Source of the DNA: Bicyclus anynana
Lineage: Eukaryota > Arthropoda > Insecta > Lepidoptera > Nymphalidae
Assembly: GCF_947172395.1 (NCBI RefSeq)
Contig: NC_069095.1
Location: 1,364,001-1,428,000, forward strand
Length of the DNA stretch: 64,000 bases
Reading direction: 5' to 3'
Under the pieces are notes generated by a model, which was not told the DNA's origin, made no database searches, and was given only the letters and a program-made list of their open reading frames with translations. The first letter of the stretch is position 1, and each line of letters starts with the position of its first letter. Of the stretch, positions 22,923 through 33,567 are shown one piece after another. The position numbers were made by a program, and so were the translations under genes.

Positions 22923-24018
22923 TTCCAGATTATTCCCATCCTAAATAAAACGAAAAAGGAAATGAGTTTAAGTTACGCAAATTTTTAAGTCCTAAATACA
23001 TTGTTTGTGGCAATCATTAGAAATAAACCCTATTATTAGCTAAAATAGAGTGAATAATACTTTCTATGTTCAAAAACCATCAACTGCAATGTTAGCGCAG
23101 AGGTAAACCTATTAGGCTTGAATCATGAAGCCCTGGATTCGTGTCCTGGGTCGAAAAATTTTTCTCCGAGTGGAATTCAGGAGTTATTTTTTATATTATT
23201 ACCATCTTGCCTCAATGAGCAAGTTTAGTCAACAGTCTCGGTCATTTTATTATTATATTTTTTAATTATTTCATAATATTCATTTCTGTTTTACCCCTCT
23301 GCTTGCAAAGCTTTTGCTTAAAAGGCATTAAAACTCGCTATACAGGAGCCACAATTATAAAATTATATAAAATTTGAAAACTTCTATAACTTTACGGTAA
23401 AGGGGCCCACTCACAGGGAGAGGTCGTGGGCTTGATCCCCATTTTTTGTCTTATTTAAGGATAACGTAAAAAAATTGGTTATATTTAAAGGTATGACAAA
23501 TATTACTAAAAATAAACCATACTTGGACCACTTCCACTTAGTTCCTTAGTTACTTTCATTCGTAACATAACAATGTAGACAATTTTCTAGCACAAAACAA
23601 CAAGAAATTGTCGCGTCGGGACGAGGCCCCAAAACAAAAGACATACAGTATTTCACTTGTCACCTACAAATCTTCGTGGACCCACCCATGTCTGCCATGT
23701 GTCGAATACTCACATGTTACGCACTCAAATATACAATTATGTGCTTTCTTTGACGGTAATTTGAGACATAAGCGGAAGCGATTACAATAAATAATTGAAT
23801 ATTTTAAAAAACGAACTTTATCTCTGCAAAATATTTTATTTTCAAACTCATCAATTTAAAATCCGATTTTTCAGCCATATTTAGGAGTCCACCTCCGCTA
23901 TATTTGAATAAATGATGATGATGATCGCTTGTCTAACCATACCTATCACGGCTAAGCTGCTGAACTGATTTTGATGTGTTTTTTTATGACTTTATATGAT
24001 GTTAGTATGTTATACTGT
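22923..24018. other. scattered tRNA-like SINE scraps, otherwise plain
   Basis: 23095-23150 ('gttagcgcagaggtaaacct ... ggattcgtgtcctgggtcg') and 23396-23440 ('agaggtcgtgggcttgatcc') look like tRNA-derived SINE heads with A- and B-box-like blocks. Neither has a body that I can follow. Confidence 0.4.
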
Positions 24019-24082
24019 GTCGGTTGAAAAAGAAGTCTATATTATGTCTTGGAGCATAATAAAGACTTCTTTTTCAACCGAC
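24019..24082. repeat. perfect hairpin, 20-bp arms
   Basis: 24019-24038 (gtcggttgaaaaagaagtct) and 24063-24082 are exact reverse complements around a 24-nt loop. The arm contains a 'cttc...aaccgac' motif that recurs at the ends of family E and the foldback elements, so it may be a foldback derivative. Confidence 0.95.
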
Positions 24083-24354
24083 GAAAGACAAAGAGAAGGT
24101 TAACAATTCGTCGTGTGTATAATTTTTTTATGTATGTACACTTGTTTATTGTTTATTGAGTATTCCGATTTTGATATTTTTTTTAAATTAGAAAGGTTTG
24201 CAATAGGTCCTATATACATTTGGAAAAACAATCCAGCCCTAAGGGTAAAAAAACAGGGGATGATTGAGTGTATACCCATTAATTGTAAATTATAACCACG
24301 CATAACTTTTTTAATGTAGGTCGATTTTGATAATAGATTGAAAATATTATAATG

Positions 24355-24420
24355 TTAATTTACCCTTTTTAGTTTCGTGGGTACGTTAGTATTTTGAAGT
24401 CGGTTGTATTTTTTTAAAAT
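24355..24420 (+). mobile_element. foldback-family right end
   Basis: 'gtgggtacgttagtattttg' and 'aagtcggttgtattttttt' match the outer part of the 61299-61451 arm. Confidence 0.6.
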
Positions 24421-24429
24421 AATTATATT

Positions 24430-24531
24430 CCTGATAAAACAATGGTTACCGTGGGATTTGTAAAAAACCAGCGACATTATATTGTACCTACGTTGGTAAA
24501 AACAGAAGTTAACGAGGATGACGTCCGCTAG
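24430..24531 (+). mobile_element. Helitron 3' portion
   Basis: 'caatggttaccgtgggattt' followed by a disrupted middle and a 'gacgtccgctag' end with T after it, as in H1-type elements. A 120-codon minus-strand frame across this region is made of repeat sequence. Confidence 0.55.
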
Positions 24532-24957
24532 TGTATTATAGCTTATACCATACAATGCAAGATTGGTATGACGTTGTCCACCTATAAATAGGTTCAATCG
24601 ATGAGACAATACAACCCAATCCCCAGAGAACAATGATAGTACAAAACTGGTGAGGATGTGCCCGAGTGTCTGGTAAAGATCTCTAGATGTTTCTTTGTTA
24701 TTCGAGAATCTGTTCACAGTAAAGGATTGTTTTCAAACACTCCGAGAGTTGAAAGCTATTCAGTTAACTGTTTTATATTTAGTTGTAAACAACCCATCTC
24801 TTTCTTTCTTCTCATTTTCTATTTAGATTTCTTTTTTAATTGACAAATTGAGATCCAACTGCGATCTCACTTATCGATTGCTAATTGTAATTCTTTGCCA
24901 TCAGTAATATTGAAGCCATGACTGAAGCCAGAATAGAACAGAAGCCTGCGCCATTCA

Positions 24958-25190
24958 TTATCATCATCATCATCATCATCACTGCTGAACATAGACCTCC
25001 TGTAAGCAGTGGCATGCACAGCATAGATGCAAAAAATGTCATGTCTACCCTAAAAACTCATTACGATCCAGTATTGCGATAAGGATTTTCCACTTTGTAC
25101 CTTATAGTGCATACCTTAGTTAAAAACCCCGTGCACGCCACCGCCTGTAAGGACTTAAAAATACGACGGTCTCGAGCTTCCAGCGGCTTC
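24958..25190 (-). mobile_element. RTE-like LINE 3' end, split by a MITE
   Basis: Starts with an (ATC)n run at 24958-24980, then 'actgctgaacatagacctcc', the complement of the LINE's ...AYVQQW terminus. The hAT-like MITE at 25007-25143 follows, and the LINE resumes at 25152 with 'gacttaaaaatacgacggtc' to about 25190. A SINE-A copy abuts its right end. Confidence 0.65.
25007..25143. mobile_element. hAT-like MITE with 8-bp target duplication
   Basis: Left end CAGTGGCATGCAC, right end the complement of CGGTGGCGTGCAC (11 of 13 match). It is flanked by the exact 8-bp duplication CCTGTAAG (24999-25006 and 25144-25151). An 8-bp duplication with CAG-type ends defines hAT. At 137 bp it has no transposase and must have been moved by an autonomous relative. 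Confidence 0.85.
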
Positions 25191-25452
25191 CTCGAGTCTC
25201 CTCTCAGAATGAGAGGGCTTAGGACAATAGTCCACCATGCTGGCCCAATGCGGATTGGCAGACTTCATACACGTAGAGAATTAAAAAAATTCTCAGGTGT
25301 ACAGGTTTCCTCACCTTTACCGTTTGAGATACGTGGTATTTAATTTCTTAAGCACATATTTGAATAGTTGGAGGTGCATGCCCCGGAATCCATCAAACCT
25401 ACGGCGTTCGGAAGCGGAGATAGAAGTCATATCCATTAGGCTATCACGGGGC
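25191..25452 (-). repeat. SINE-A, most of the element
   Basis: From 'ctcgagtctcctctcagaat' to a degenerate head ending 'aggctatcacggg'. The last 3' bases and tail are missing where it meets the RTE fragment. Confidence 0.9.
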
Positions 25453-27115
25453 TTGAAATTATAGTATGTCCCTATAACAAATTTCATCCAGATCCATTTA
25501 GACGTTTTGTTTTGATTGGGTAACAAACATCCATACATACCTTTAGCATTTATAATATTACTTAGATTAGACATCACTGCCCCACTAAAGCACTAAAACA
25601 TTACAGTATCAACGTTCATTTCTATTCATAAAGCAGCTATAAAGATGTAAATTCACCATTAATCAACAAACCTTACCTGCGTAAGTGTGCAGTAAAGTAA
25701 TTAAAACGCTACCGACCGAGTGCTGTGCTTGATGAGTCTATTTCCTTAATTAATGTATCTACTGCTACCTTAATATCCACTACGGAGTGCTCCCAAAAAG
25801 CTTGCATTAGGCTTTATCTATATTATTTGTATCTGTTGTAAAGCCGCGACTTTGCTCGCTTCTTAAATGTTGTTTTTCAATTCGAATGTAATATCAAGTG
25901 GCGAAGTAATCGCAGAATTTATGGTAGTGCACAAACTTGCATAGAAGTTTTTTAATACATCCCTGTCGATAGTTTTATATGCGGCATGTTATATTGTAGA
26001 TAGTAGAATGTTATCTGGATATCCACTATTTATGTTTATAAACTATCACCAAACAAATCAGACGTTTTATCTAAAATATAAATCAAATTATAATATTTAA
26101 AAAACTTAGAAGAAGAGTAAAATTACTTTTTCAGAAAATGTTCAATAAAGATAGACTTTTTCCGAGTAAGGGAAAGTATTTCCAGTTCTAAATTTAATCA
26201 TGTTATGTGCATTTTATATTAGAGTTTTTTATTTAACCTTTACTTAACGGCTTGTCAACCTCCGTCAAAAAGAAAATTTATGATAGTTTCATCATATTGT
26301 GTTTCTTTTCACAAATTAGTCTCTTCCTTTACTCTGTTTCAGACGTCTGTCTGTCATTCCATCACAGACTGCAATCATGTTTCTATTTCACGGTCAATTT
26401 CCAATTTGTATAACCTTCATTCACATGACCCCAGAGCATGAAACGGACTTAAATCATTCTATTTTTAAATAATTCATTGACTTACCCACTTTTGAAAGAA
26501 AATCAAAAACTTCATATAATTATGTTTTAGGCTATCTATTCGTTAGTCGCTTGATGTTTAGTCAGGACTCAGTATATGGTGTCATGTCATGGTCAGGACT
26601 TAAAAGGTTGTTCACGATAATAGTACTTATTATGAACGGCATACAGGCGAATGTCACCTTACCCATGCTATCTGAAAAACACTTTAGTGTTTCTATGGCC
26701 TGTGTCCTAGCTCCACGGATATGAGGTCGGACTAAACCCAAAAACTATGTGGGTCAATCCCCGCTTCTGTATTAAAAGGTGAGTACGACTATTGTGATTT
26801 GCATTATTCTTAAAAAAAATAACACAACAAACAAACTAAACGGTACTATTTTATATTTATTGTACAGATTTAATATTTAAACCCAACGTGATGTGTATAT
26901 AAATATTAGCTTTATCGTTTTAAGTAGCTATTATCATATATAATGGAATCCAAAATTCAATTTGACTGTTGGAAGTAAGCTTCCACGGTAAAAGGTCCCA
27001 CTTAGGGGGTAATACGTTACACGTGGAACTTTGTCTATTTAGAATTTATATCCTAACTAGCGACTGCGACGTCTTACGTGTAATTCTCGTGTCTAATATT
27101 AATAAAGGTAAGATT
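25453..27115. other. no recognised feature
   Basis: Mostly AT-rich. A good-looking acceptor at about 26331 (tttactctgtttcag) is followed by only about 30 open codons and no donor. 26700-26765 may be a decayed tRNA-like SINE head. Confidence 0.45.
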
Positions 27116-27538
27116 TGATTTTTTGTTTGTAACAATTTAACTCGAAAACTACTTGACCAATTTGAAAAATTCTTTGACCAATAATAATATGCTACAATAT
27201 CATAGAGTAACATGAGCTATATTTTATCCTCCAATTATTTTTTTTATTCTTTACAAGTAAGCCATTGACTACAATCTCACCTGATGGTAAGTGATGATGC
27301 AATCTAAAATGGAAGCGGGCTAAATTGTTCGGAGGAGGATGAAAATCCACGACCCTTTCGGTCTCTACACGACATCGTACCGGAACGCTAAATCGCTTGG
27401 CGGTACGTCTTCCTCGGTAGATTGGTAACCGTGGGAATACAGAGATATGATGTAGCCTAGGTTACTTTCTGGTAATGGTAAAAAAAATTTCAAATCGGTT
27501 GAGTAGTTCTTGAGTTAAATTGTAACAAACAAAACATT
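27116..27538. mobile_element. inverted Helitron-like arms around a SINE
   Basis: 27116-27232 ('ttgtttgtaacaatttaact', 'aactacttgaccaatttg') and the complement of about 27441-27538 ('ttgtttgttacaatttaact', 'actactcaaccgatttga') are diverged copies of one repeat in opposite orientation. SINE-B lies between them. Either two copies were joined by rearrangement, or this is an old foldback. Confidence 0.6.
27240..27436 (-). repeat. SINE-B body
   Basis: 'ttctttacaagtaagccatt' to 'ggcggtacgtcttcctcggt' on the plus strand is the complement of the SINE-B body. The tRNA-like head is missing. Confidence 0.88.
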
Positions 27539-27672
27539 ACATGTAATATTTTATATGAAAATAATATGGTTAGGTAGTTTTGAGTTTATTCGTTACATAT
27601 AAAAAAATACAAACATTTCTCCTTTAAAATATTATTGTACATATTGTATGAGAATTTAGTTCACGATTTTTC

Positions 27673-27960
27673 AAACTCTTAGTCCACGTACATTTGTTAA
27701 TCGCGATTTAAGTAATGAAAGACATTTATATACCTAGGGAAAAAGATGTATAGATAAGTATAGGTCGCGAAGTATGTTTCAACCTCTTACCCCCCGTAAA
27801 TTTGTTAATCGCGACTTAAGTAATGAAAGACATTTATATACCTAGGGAAAAAGATGTATAGATAAGTATAGGTCGCGAAGTATGTTTCAACCTCTTACCC
27901 CCCGTAAATTTGTTAATCGCGACTTAAGTAATGAAAGACATTTATATACCTAGGGAAAAA
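27673..27960. repeat. 108-bp tandem repeat, about 2.7 units
   Basis: 'gtaatgaaagacatttatat' recurs at 27712, 27820 and 27928, exactly 108 bp apart. The two later unit boundaries are virtually identical, while the first partial unit is diverged, so the array grew recently. It matches no element elsewhere in the window. Confidence 0.97.
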
Positions 27961-28390
27961 AACGGTGTTAGCTTTTCCACGATTCATTCACAAAGCAATA
28001 CATACATGCACAACTGAGGTGCATTATTACTTCAATCTAGAGCTACTGAATCGGAACGTAAATCATATTTACACTCAATGCTATCTTCATCAAACGATAG
28101 CATTACCATTTCACAGGCAATAAACTTGATATCAATAAGCGCAACGCGTGTAATGGGCGCATAAAGAGCGGAACGAACCGTGTTTTGATTGATTCGGATG
28201 CACTTACGCTCACGTGGGAGGAATAATTTGTATCCCGCGCTCCTGTCAGGGGATTCGTGGATTCATAGCGCGATGGATGCATATGGATATTACCTCCTTA
28301 AATCTTCCTCAAAAAATTAAAAAAAAATAGTTATGAAACAAGCAGCGTTTATTAAAAATCTCAGCATATTGGACTGAAACTTTTGTAGTT
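27961..28390. other. no recognised feature
   Basis: GC-normal patch at 28130-28260 without frames or matched repeats. Confidence 0.45.
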
Positions 28391-28763
28391 GTTATCGCCG
28401 CGTTGCAACGACTTGCGGTACGGACGGCTTCAGTGTGCTCGTGGCGTCAGAGCCGTCCACATCTCTTGTTGTGTAATTCTTATGGGTTACTTGGGATAAG
28501 CGAAGAGAGTGACTTGAGTGGAAAAGGAGAGTGTTTGTTAACAGTCAAAGGTACCTTTAACCCTACACACAACGTTCACAAGTGCGTGACTTCACTCAAG
28601 GTCATTGTCTGCTATTCTAGGGTCTTATTTTGGTTACAGTTTGATTTGTTAATTAAGATTTCCTGACAAATGTTGTGAATCATCATAACCTTTGTTCGAC
28701 ATTACTTTTCTTATTTTTGTAATCACTTCTGAGTCGGCTAAAATAGTATTTTGTAGTATAGTG
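28391..28763. repeat. dispersed repeat, copy 2
   Basis: Longer partner of 22589-22922 in the same orientation. An 87-codon plus frame (28403-28666) is not kept in copy 1, so I do not call it a gene. Confidence 0.8.
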
Positions 28764-28783
28764 AATTGTTAATTGAATTTTAG

Positions 28784-28939
28784 CCCTCATATTCATAAAC
28801 ATTAACTGAGATTTAAACCTCAATTATCTTCAAAGTAAAATTAACTTTAAAAGTAGTAATTAGGTCCACTTTACTCTGAAGAAAACTGAGGTTCAAATCT
28901 TAATCAAGTTGATGAGTAAGGGGGTAAAAGTTTATGAAG
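28784..28939. mobile_element. MITE-like element with long inverted ends
   Basis: Left 'ttcataaac', 'agatttaaacctca' and 'tcttcaaagtaaa' reappear complemented and in reverse order on the right ('tttactctgaagaaaactga', 'ggttcaaatct', 'gtttatgaa'). Arms of about 55-70 bp carry indels. Target duplication not resolved. Confidence 0.55.
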
Positions 28940-29550
28940 AATAGTCTAGCTATTACGGAATCCTAGTTTACTTACATGTAGCCGGCATCGCACTTAGCAG
29001 ATTTTTGATTGTAGTTGTTACAGTAAATATTGAAGAATCCATGTTGTCAATCGTCAAGACATTGATACCATACCGCGCGAGGTTTCGTGCCGTATTATGT
29101 CGAGTCATCTCGTGTCTATCCTCCTAGACAAGGTACATTATTTAAATGCATGCGTCTCTCCTGATGTAGCCCTTATTCCATTGACTGTAAAGTTCATTTT
29201 AAAATGTTGTTTTGGGTTTTTTGTACGGAACTAGTAAACAAAGCTAGGTCAAGTCGGTCACCTCGTATATTATATTGTTTGTGTAATATAACTTTATTGG
29301 AAGAGTTAAATTTTGTGAGTAAAGTTTTTTGTTTGTTACTTAGAAGTAAAGTTTCAGTTACTTATTTTAAAAATAGTACTCGTAGGTATTAGTTAATGAA
29401 GGCAAAGTAATCTAATGAATATTTCTTTTATATCTTAATTTAATTAATTTTATATGTCCTTGCCATCGAAAGAAAAGGACATAAGGTCTGCAAAATTTAA
29501 GCCAATACGTAGATGTATAGGTCAGCACATTTAAGCTAATACGTAGATGT
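28940..29550. other. no recognised feature
   Basis: A 62-codon plus frame at 29204-29392 has no family resemblance. Confidence 0.45.
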
Positions 29551-29798
29551 ATCGTCGTTATCAACACATATACGGCTCACTGCTGAGCTCGAGTCTCCTC
29601 TCAGAATGAGAGGGGTTAGGCCAATAGTCCACCACGCTGGCCCAATGCGGATTGGCAGACTTCACACACGCAGAGAATTAAGAAATTCTCCGGTGTGCAG
29701 GTTTCCTCACGATGTTTTCCTTCACCGTTTGAGACACGTGATATTTAATTTCTTAAAATGCGCACAACTGAAAATTTGGAGGTGCATGCCCCGGACCT
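29551..29798 (-). repeat. SINE-A without its tRNA-like head
   Basis: Body is close to consensus but stops sharply at 'catgccccggacc', exactly where the head would start. Typical 5' truncation during retrotransposition. Confidence 0.92.
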
Positions 29799-30422
29799 AA
29801 TATTTTGGTTCTACTTTTTATTACAACAATTTTTAGTTATTCCTTCAAGTGAATCTGAATGGTTTTAGAGTTCGGCAGTACATTCGCAACAAACAACGTT
29901 GCGTTGTGTTAAAAACTGATATTTTTTGTAAATATACAATGAAATTCAATACACTTCACAATCATACAAGACATATTATATAGATACATATAATATGTAA
30001 GTAATGATACAGCGTTTGAAGGTGCCTCACTGTTGACATGAAGATAATCGCATAACTAAAATAACACATACCCAGCCGAAGCATTCGTCTCAAGCTTATT
30101 TATATTTTTATTTCCAAAAAAAGATTTTACGAACTTGTGACCATCAGATAAGGATCTACGTCTACATTCTCAAATACAGAAGCTTCAAGAGACATTAAAT
30201 AATATCAGATAAAGACTATTGGCTATTTAATAGTAAATTATTGGAACACTAATACAGGTTGTCGAATTTTATTAGCGTATTATCTCAAAGTTGTGAGAAT
30301 TCTTTTCCCATTAGTGTTCCTTGAAGTTAAAAATCAGCAGCCTTATCTTATGTTATGTTATCTATTATGTTTGATAATTATTATAGGAAAATTATTTATA
30401 AGATGTTGTTTAGATATACTTA
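29799..30422. other. AT-rich stretch, nothing recognised
   Basis: No frame or repeat that I can support. Confidence 0.5.
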
Positions 30423-30657
30423 TCACACTTATATTATAAAGACGAATGTTTGTGAGTGTGCAAGTGTGTAAGTGTGTAAGTATGTATGTTTCTTTTACGC
30501 TGCGGTTACTGAAGCTATTTGACTGAAATTTGGACTGGTAATAGATTTTACTCTGAATTATTACATAGGCTACTTTTCATTCCGGAAAAATCCATGGTTC
30601 TCGTAGGATTTGTGAAAAACCCAATTCACCGCAGACAAAGCCGCGTACAGCCGCTAG
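30423..30657 (+). mobile_element. Lep1-type Helitron (H1), full length
   Basis: Starts TCACACTTATATTATAAAG after an A, and ends 'cagccgctag' (CTAG 30654-30657) before a T. The interior has a GT-rich run, 'tacgctgcggttactgaagc' and 'ggctacttttcattcc'. It is about 235 bp, the same as the copy at 50587-50821. Non-coding and dependent on an autonomous Helitron for rolling-circle transposition. Confidence 0.9.
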
Positions 30658-30939
30658 TAATATTTTAAAGTAAAAAAAAAGTTATTTGTTTGTGTGTATG
30701 TTTGTGTATACACGCTAATTTATGGAATTACCAGTCGGACTATAAAAATAATTTCATATTCAACCTTACAACGAGTGACTTAGCTTTCAGTTGTCTATTT
30801 TTTTTTGTTACTACATTACTCTCGTAGTTACTAGAAAGAAAATAATGAATATCTCCATATTCGCTATTAGGTATCACGTAAATTTAATAACCCTATATCT
30901 TTTTATTATGTACCCTATTCGTATTATTGGAATCACCAA
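30658..30939. other. no recognised feature
   Basis: AT-rich; nothing matched. Confidence 0.45.
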
Positions 30940-31073
30940 CATTTAGCGGTACGTCTTTGGCGGTAAAGTGGTAACTAGCCACGGCCGCAGCCTCCAACCA
31001 GACCTGTACCAATTAAGAATACCTCAATCGGTCGAAATAAAATCCACCGCGTATACCACTGCGCCACGGAGCT
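30940..31073 (-). repeat. SINE-B, head half
   Basis: tRNA-like head at the right ('ccactgcgccacgg' is the complement of the A-box region) plus the first part of the body ('tagcggtacgtctttggcgg'). The 3' part is missing and the B-box is damaged. Confidence 0.82.
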
Positions 31074-31450
31074 TATTTATATTGTAGAAATTACTATCGT
31101 TTCACTCACGTTAGTTTAAATTCTACAATTCAATTTTTTCCTACACATTCATGTATTCAAAACTTCAATCAACAATCGAACAGCAAAGCCTAGATTGACC
31201 GAAAAATTAAATACAAAGCCATACAAACTGTCAAACAAACCGTCCAGGCAGTTTTCCCAACCGCAGAATACTAATCGAGAGATTTGCCGCCGACCGCGAG
31301 TTGGACCCTTGACAAGTTTGCATTTATTTACGTCAAGCCAATTCACTTTGATTCCCGATTCAAAAGGGATTTTGCGATTGTAATACCGAGTAGGATTCTT
31401 CGCTGATAGTATAAGAATCCCTATTTATAAAACCATGGAAGTCAACATAA
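31074..31450. other. GC-normal segment, unidentified
   Basis: 31130-31390 is open on both strands (62 codons plus at 31195-31383, 65 codons minus at 31149-31346) but shows no domain, splice sites or repeat match. Confidence 0.35.
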
Positions 31451-31588
31451 TCTGTACTAATATTATAAAGCTGAAGAGTTTGTTTGGTTAAACGAATAAT
31501 CACACGCTAATCTCAGGAACTACTGGTCCAATTTCAAAAATTCTTTCATTGTTAGATAGCCCATTTATCGAGGAGGGCCATATTATTC
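31451..31588 (+). mobile_element. Helitron (H2 type), 3' truncated
   Basis: TCTGTACTAATATTATAAAG start and 'ggaactactggtccaatttc' interior are clear. It breaks off near 'cgaggagggcc', where RTE sequence begins. Confidence 0.8.
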
Positions 31589-31712
31589 ATTCTTGGTCGA
31601 CCCCCACTAGGTGAACCGACGACATCAACCTGGTTAGACAGAGCAGCTGGATGCCGGCGGCTCTAGATCGTGGTCTTCGGAAGGCCATATAAAGCCTGTG
31701 TCCAGCAGTAGA
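31589..31712 (+). pseudogene. RTE-like LINE C-terminal remnant
   Basis: Reads RPPLGEPTTSTWLDRAAGCR, then IVVFGRPYKACVQQ. This matches the GRPPTRW.DD..R.AG.RW...A.DR..W....AYVQQW end of lepidopteran RTE proteins, with stops and substitutions. Confidence 0.72.
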
Positions 31713-32245
31713 CATATACAACTGTGCCAAGTTTCATTTGAAGTCATGCAGTAGTTTCAGCGTGACGCCCGGGCAACAAAATCTTGGACAGACAAAGAAT
31801 CAAAAAAAATATTTTTGGTTACAGTATCGATATAATGCCCCCTAACAAAAAATTTCAAAATATCTTTAATGTACAGAATTTGACCTGTTACAGTTTTATT
31901 ATGCTTTATTACATGACGGCTAACAATGGTTAGCCGTCCATATAAAAGCTTTCTATTTAACTAATGGTGTCTATAGTTAGTATCGCATAGTTCAAATTTT
32001 CCATTCATACAAAAATCAATGGCCGCTACGCGAGATAAAAGGTATTTTGATAGCTATGAATTTCAGCAGCTTTCATAAAATTTGGATTGACTATTAGAAA
32101 TATTTTAGGTAAAAATTTTTGATGAAAAGTGCCACACGTGAATTTTTAGTCCCAAAATCCTTTTGCCAGAGATGTTCCACCCTTAAAGAGACTTATGTCA
32201 CCTCTGCTCTTCTATCGTCTTACAGATCTTAGGACACAATTTCTT
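31713..32245. other. plain DNA with one imperfect hairpin
   Basis: 31915-31924 and 31929-31938 (gacggctaac / gttagccgtc) form a perfect 10-bp stem with a 4-nt loop. The stem extends imperfectly to about 31903-31950. Confidence 0.6.
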
Positions 32246-32527
32246 TTTTTTTTTTAAATAATAAATATACTTAAACAATACACATCACTATCTAGCCCCA
32301 AAGTAAGCATACAGAGTAGCTTGTGTTATGGGTGCTTAGATAGTTGACATTATAATATTAATATACAATTATATACTACATATAAATACTTATATATTGT
32401 ATAAATACACACAGACACTGGAAAACACTCATTGCTTATCACACAAATATTTTCCAGTTGTGGGAATCGAACCCACGGCCGTGGATGCAGAAAGCAGGGT
32501 CACTACCCACTGCGCCACGCGGCCGTC
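32246..32527 (-). repeat. SINE-C, full length
   Basis: A third tRNA-headed family. Its head at 32455-32527 contains complements of an A-box (GTGGCGCAGTGGG) and a B-box (GGTTCGATTCC). The body contains the complement of 'ctagccccaaagtaagcata' and 'gtgttatgggtgcttagata'; a poly-A end lies at 32242-32256. I know this family to be widespread in Lepidoptera. The tRNA-like portion is not a working tRNA. Confidence 0.88.
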
Positions 32528-32777
32528 AAAATTTCGGAGAGAATATTTGCGCTGCGTTCTCCAGTGATGCAGCTGGTTTACCCAATATTAAGCAAAAGGA
32601 GAAGCAAAAAAAAAACAGCTTTCGTCACATAGGATTGAAGCAGTTTTGTGGGCATAAGCGTGGTAAAAGCCACGAAGCTTAGACCTTGCTATATTATCTC
32701 TCCTACAAGAAAGAAGGCCTTGCATTTCTTATTGGACTATAAAACAAGCTGAATAATGCTAGAGATTAAATTCAATG

Positions 32778-33056
32778 AGCCGCAATAGCCCAGTGGATAT
32801 ACCCTCTGCCTTCGATTCCGGAGAGTGTGAGTTCGAATCCGGTCCGGGCCATGCACCTCCAACTTGAACATCACGTCTCTCAAACGTTGAATGAAAAAAT
32901 CGTGAGGAAACCTGTATACTAGAGAATTTTCTTAATTCTCTGCATGTGTGTCTGCCAATCTACATTGGGCCAGCGTGGTGGACTATTGGCATAAACCCTC
33001 TCATTCTGGGAGGAGACTCGAGCTCAGCAATGAGCCGAATATGGGTTGATAACGAC
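32778..33056 (+). repeat. SINE-A, full length with 10-bp duplication
   Basis: Flanked by the perfect duplication AAATTCAATG (32768-32777 and 33057-33066), so both ends are exact. Head A-box region 'atagcccagtgg', B-box 'gttcgaatccgg', body and 'gttgataacgac' end are all present. Internal deletions make it about 40 bp shorter than the 62305 copy. Confidence 0.95.
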
Positions 33057-33164
33057 AAATTCAATGTCAAAATAAGCTGACCATGATTCAATTTACATTC
33101 AAATTCAATTCAATGAAACTCCCAACGAATTTTTATACATTCCTCGACAAAGTGTTACAAATCA

Positions 33165-33490
33165 TGTCTCCAATCCTCAGTCACTTAGCTTTGCGGCAAC
33201 CCTTTTTTTATTCTCTACAAGTTAGCTGTTGACTAGAATCTTACCTGATGGTAAGTGATGATGCAGTCTAACACGGAACTTGTCTAACTAGGAGTACGAT
33301 AGAAATTCACATCCCTTCCGTTTTTGCACTTAAATAAGATGGACAAAATGTCATGATGGTTTTGTAAAAGGTTGTGGTAAGCCTTCTAAACCATTGAAAC
33401 CTGCTACCTACCAAAAATACTAAAGTCCAAACTCCTTAATTGGCTAACGTGCTTACTTACCTATGATAAGAGCATGGACGTACAAACTTT
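33165..33490 (-). repeat. SINE-H, degenerate, split by SINE-B
   Basis: 'cagtcacttagctttgcggc' on the left and 'gataagagcatgg' on the right resemble 45985-46240. A SINE-B fragment at 33202-33330 lies inside. Confidence 0.45.
33202..33330 (-). repeat. SINE-B, 3' half
   Basis: 'ttattctctacaagttagct' and 'acctgatggtaagtgatgat' are the complement of the SINE-B tail and body. Confidence 0.85.
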
Positions 33491-33505
33491 AGCCTTCATA
33501 AAATA

Positions 33506-33549
33506 AGGTATGCATGGCTATCATGATGGCATGATAGCCATGCATACCT
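33506..33549. repeat. perfect hairpin, 20-bp arms, 4-nt loop
   Basis: 33506-33525 (aggtatgcatggctatcatg) and 33530-33549 are exact reverse complements. The pairing extends outward imperfectly for about 10 bp more. It lies just left of the next element. Confidence 0.95.
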
Positions 33550-33567
33550 CATTTTCATAGTCATGGG

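Noticed and set aside
24355..24717. 120-codon minus-strand frame
   Set aside because: Runs across foldback and Helitron fragments and has no domain.
26331..26460. exon after a strong acceptor (tttactctgtttcag)
   Set aside because: Only about 30 codons are open and no donor follows at a sensible position.
28403..28666. 87-codon plus-strand frame
   Set aside because: Within the two-copy repeat and interrupted by stops in the other copy.
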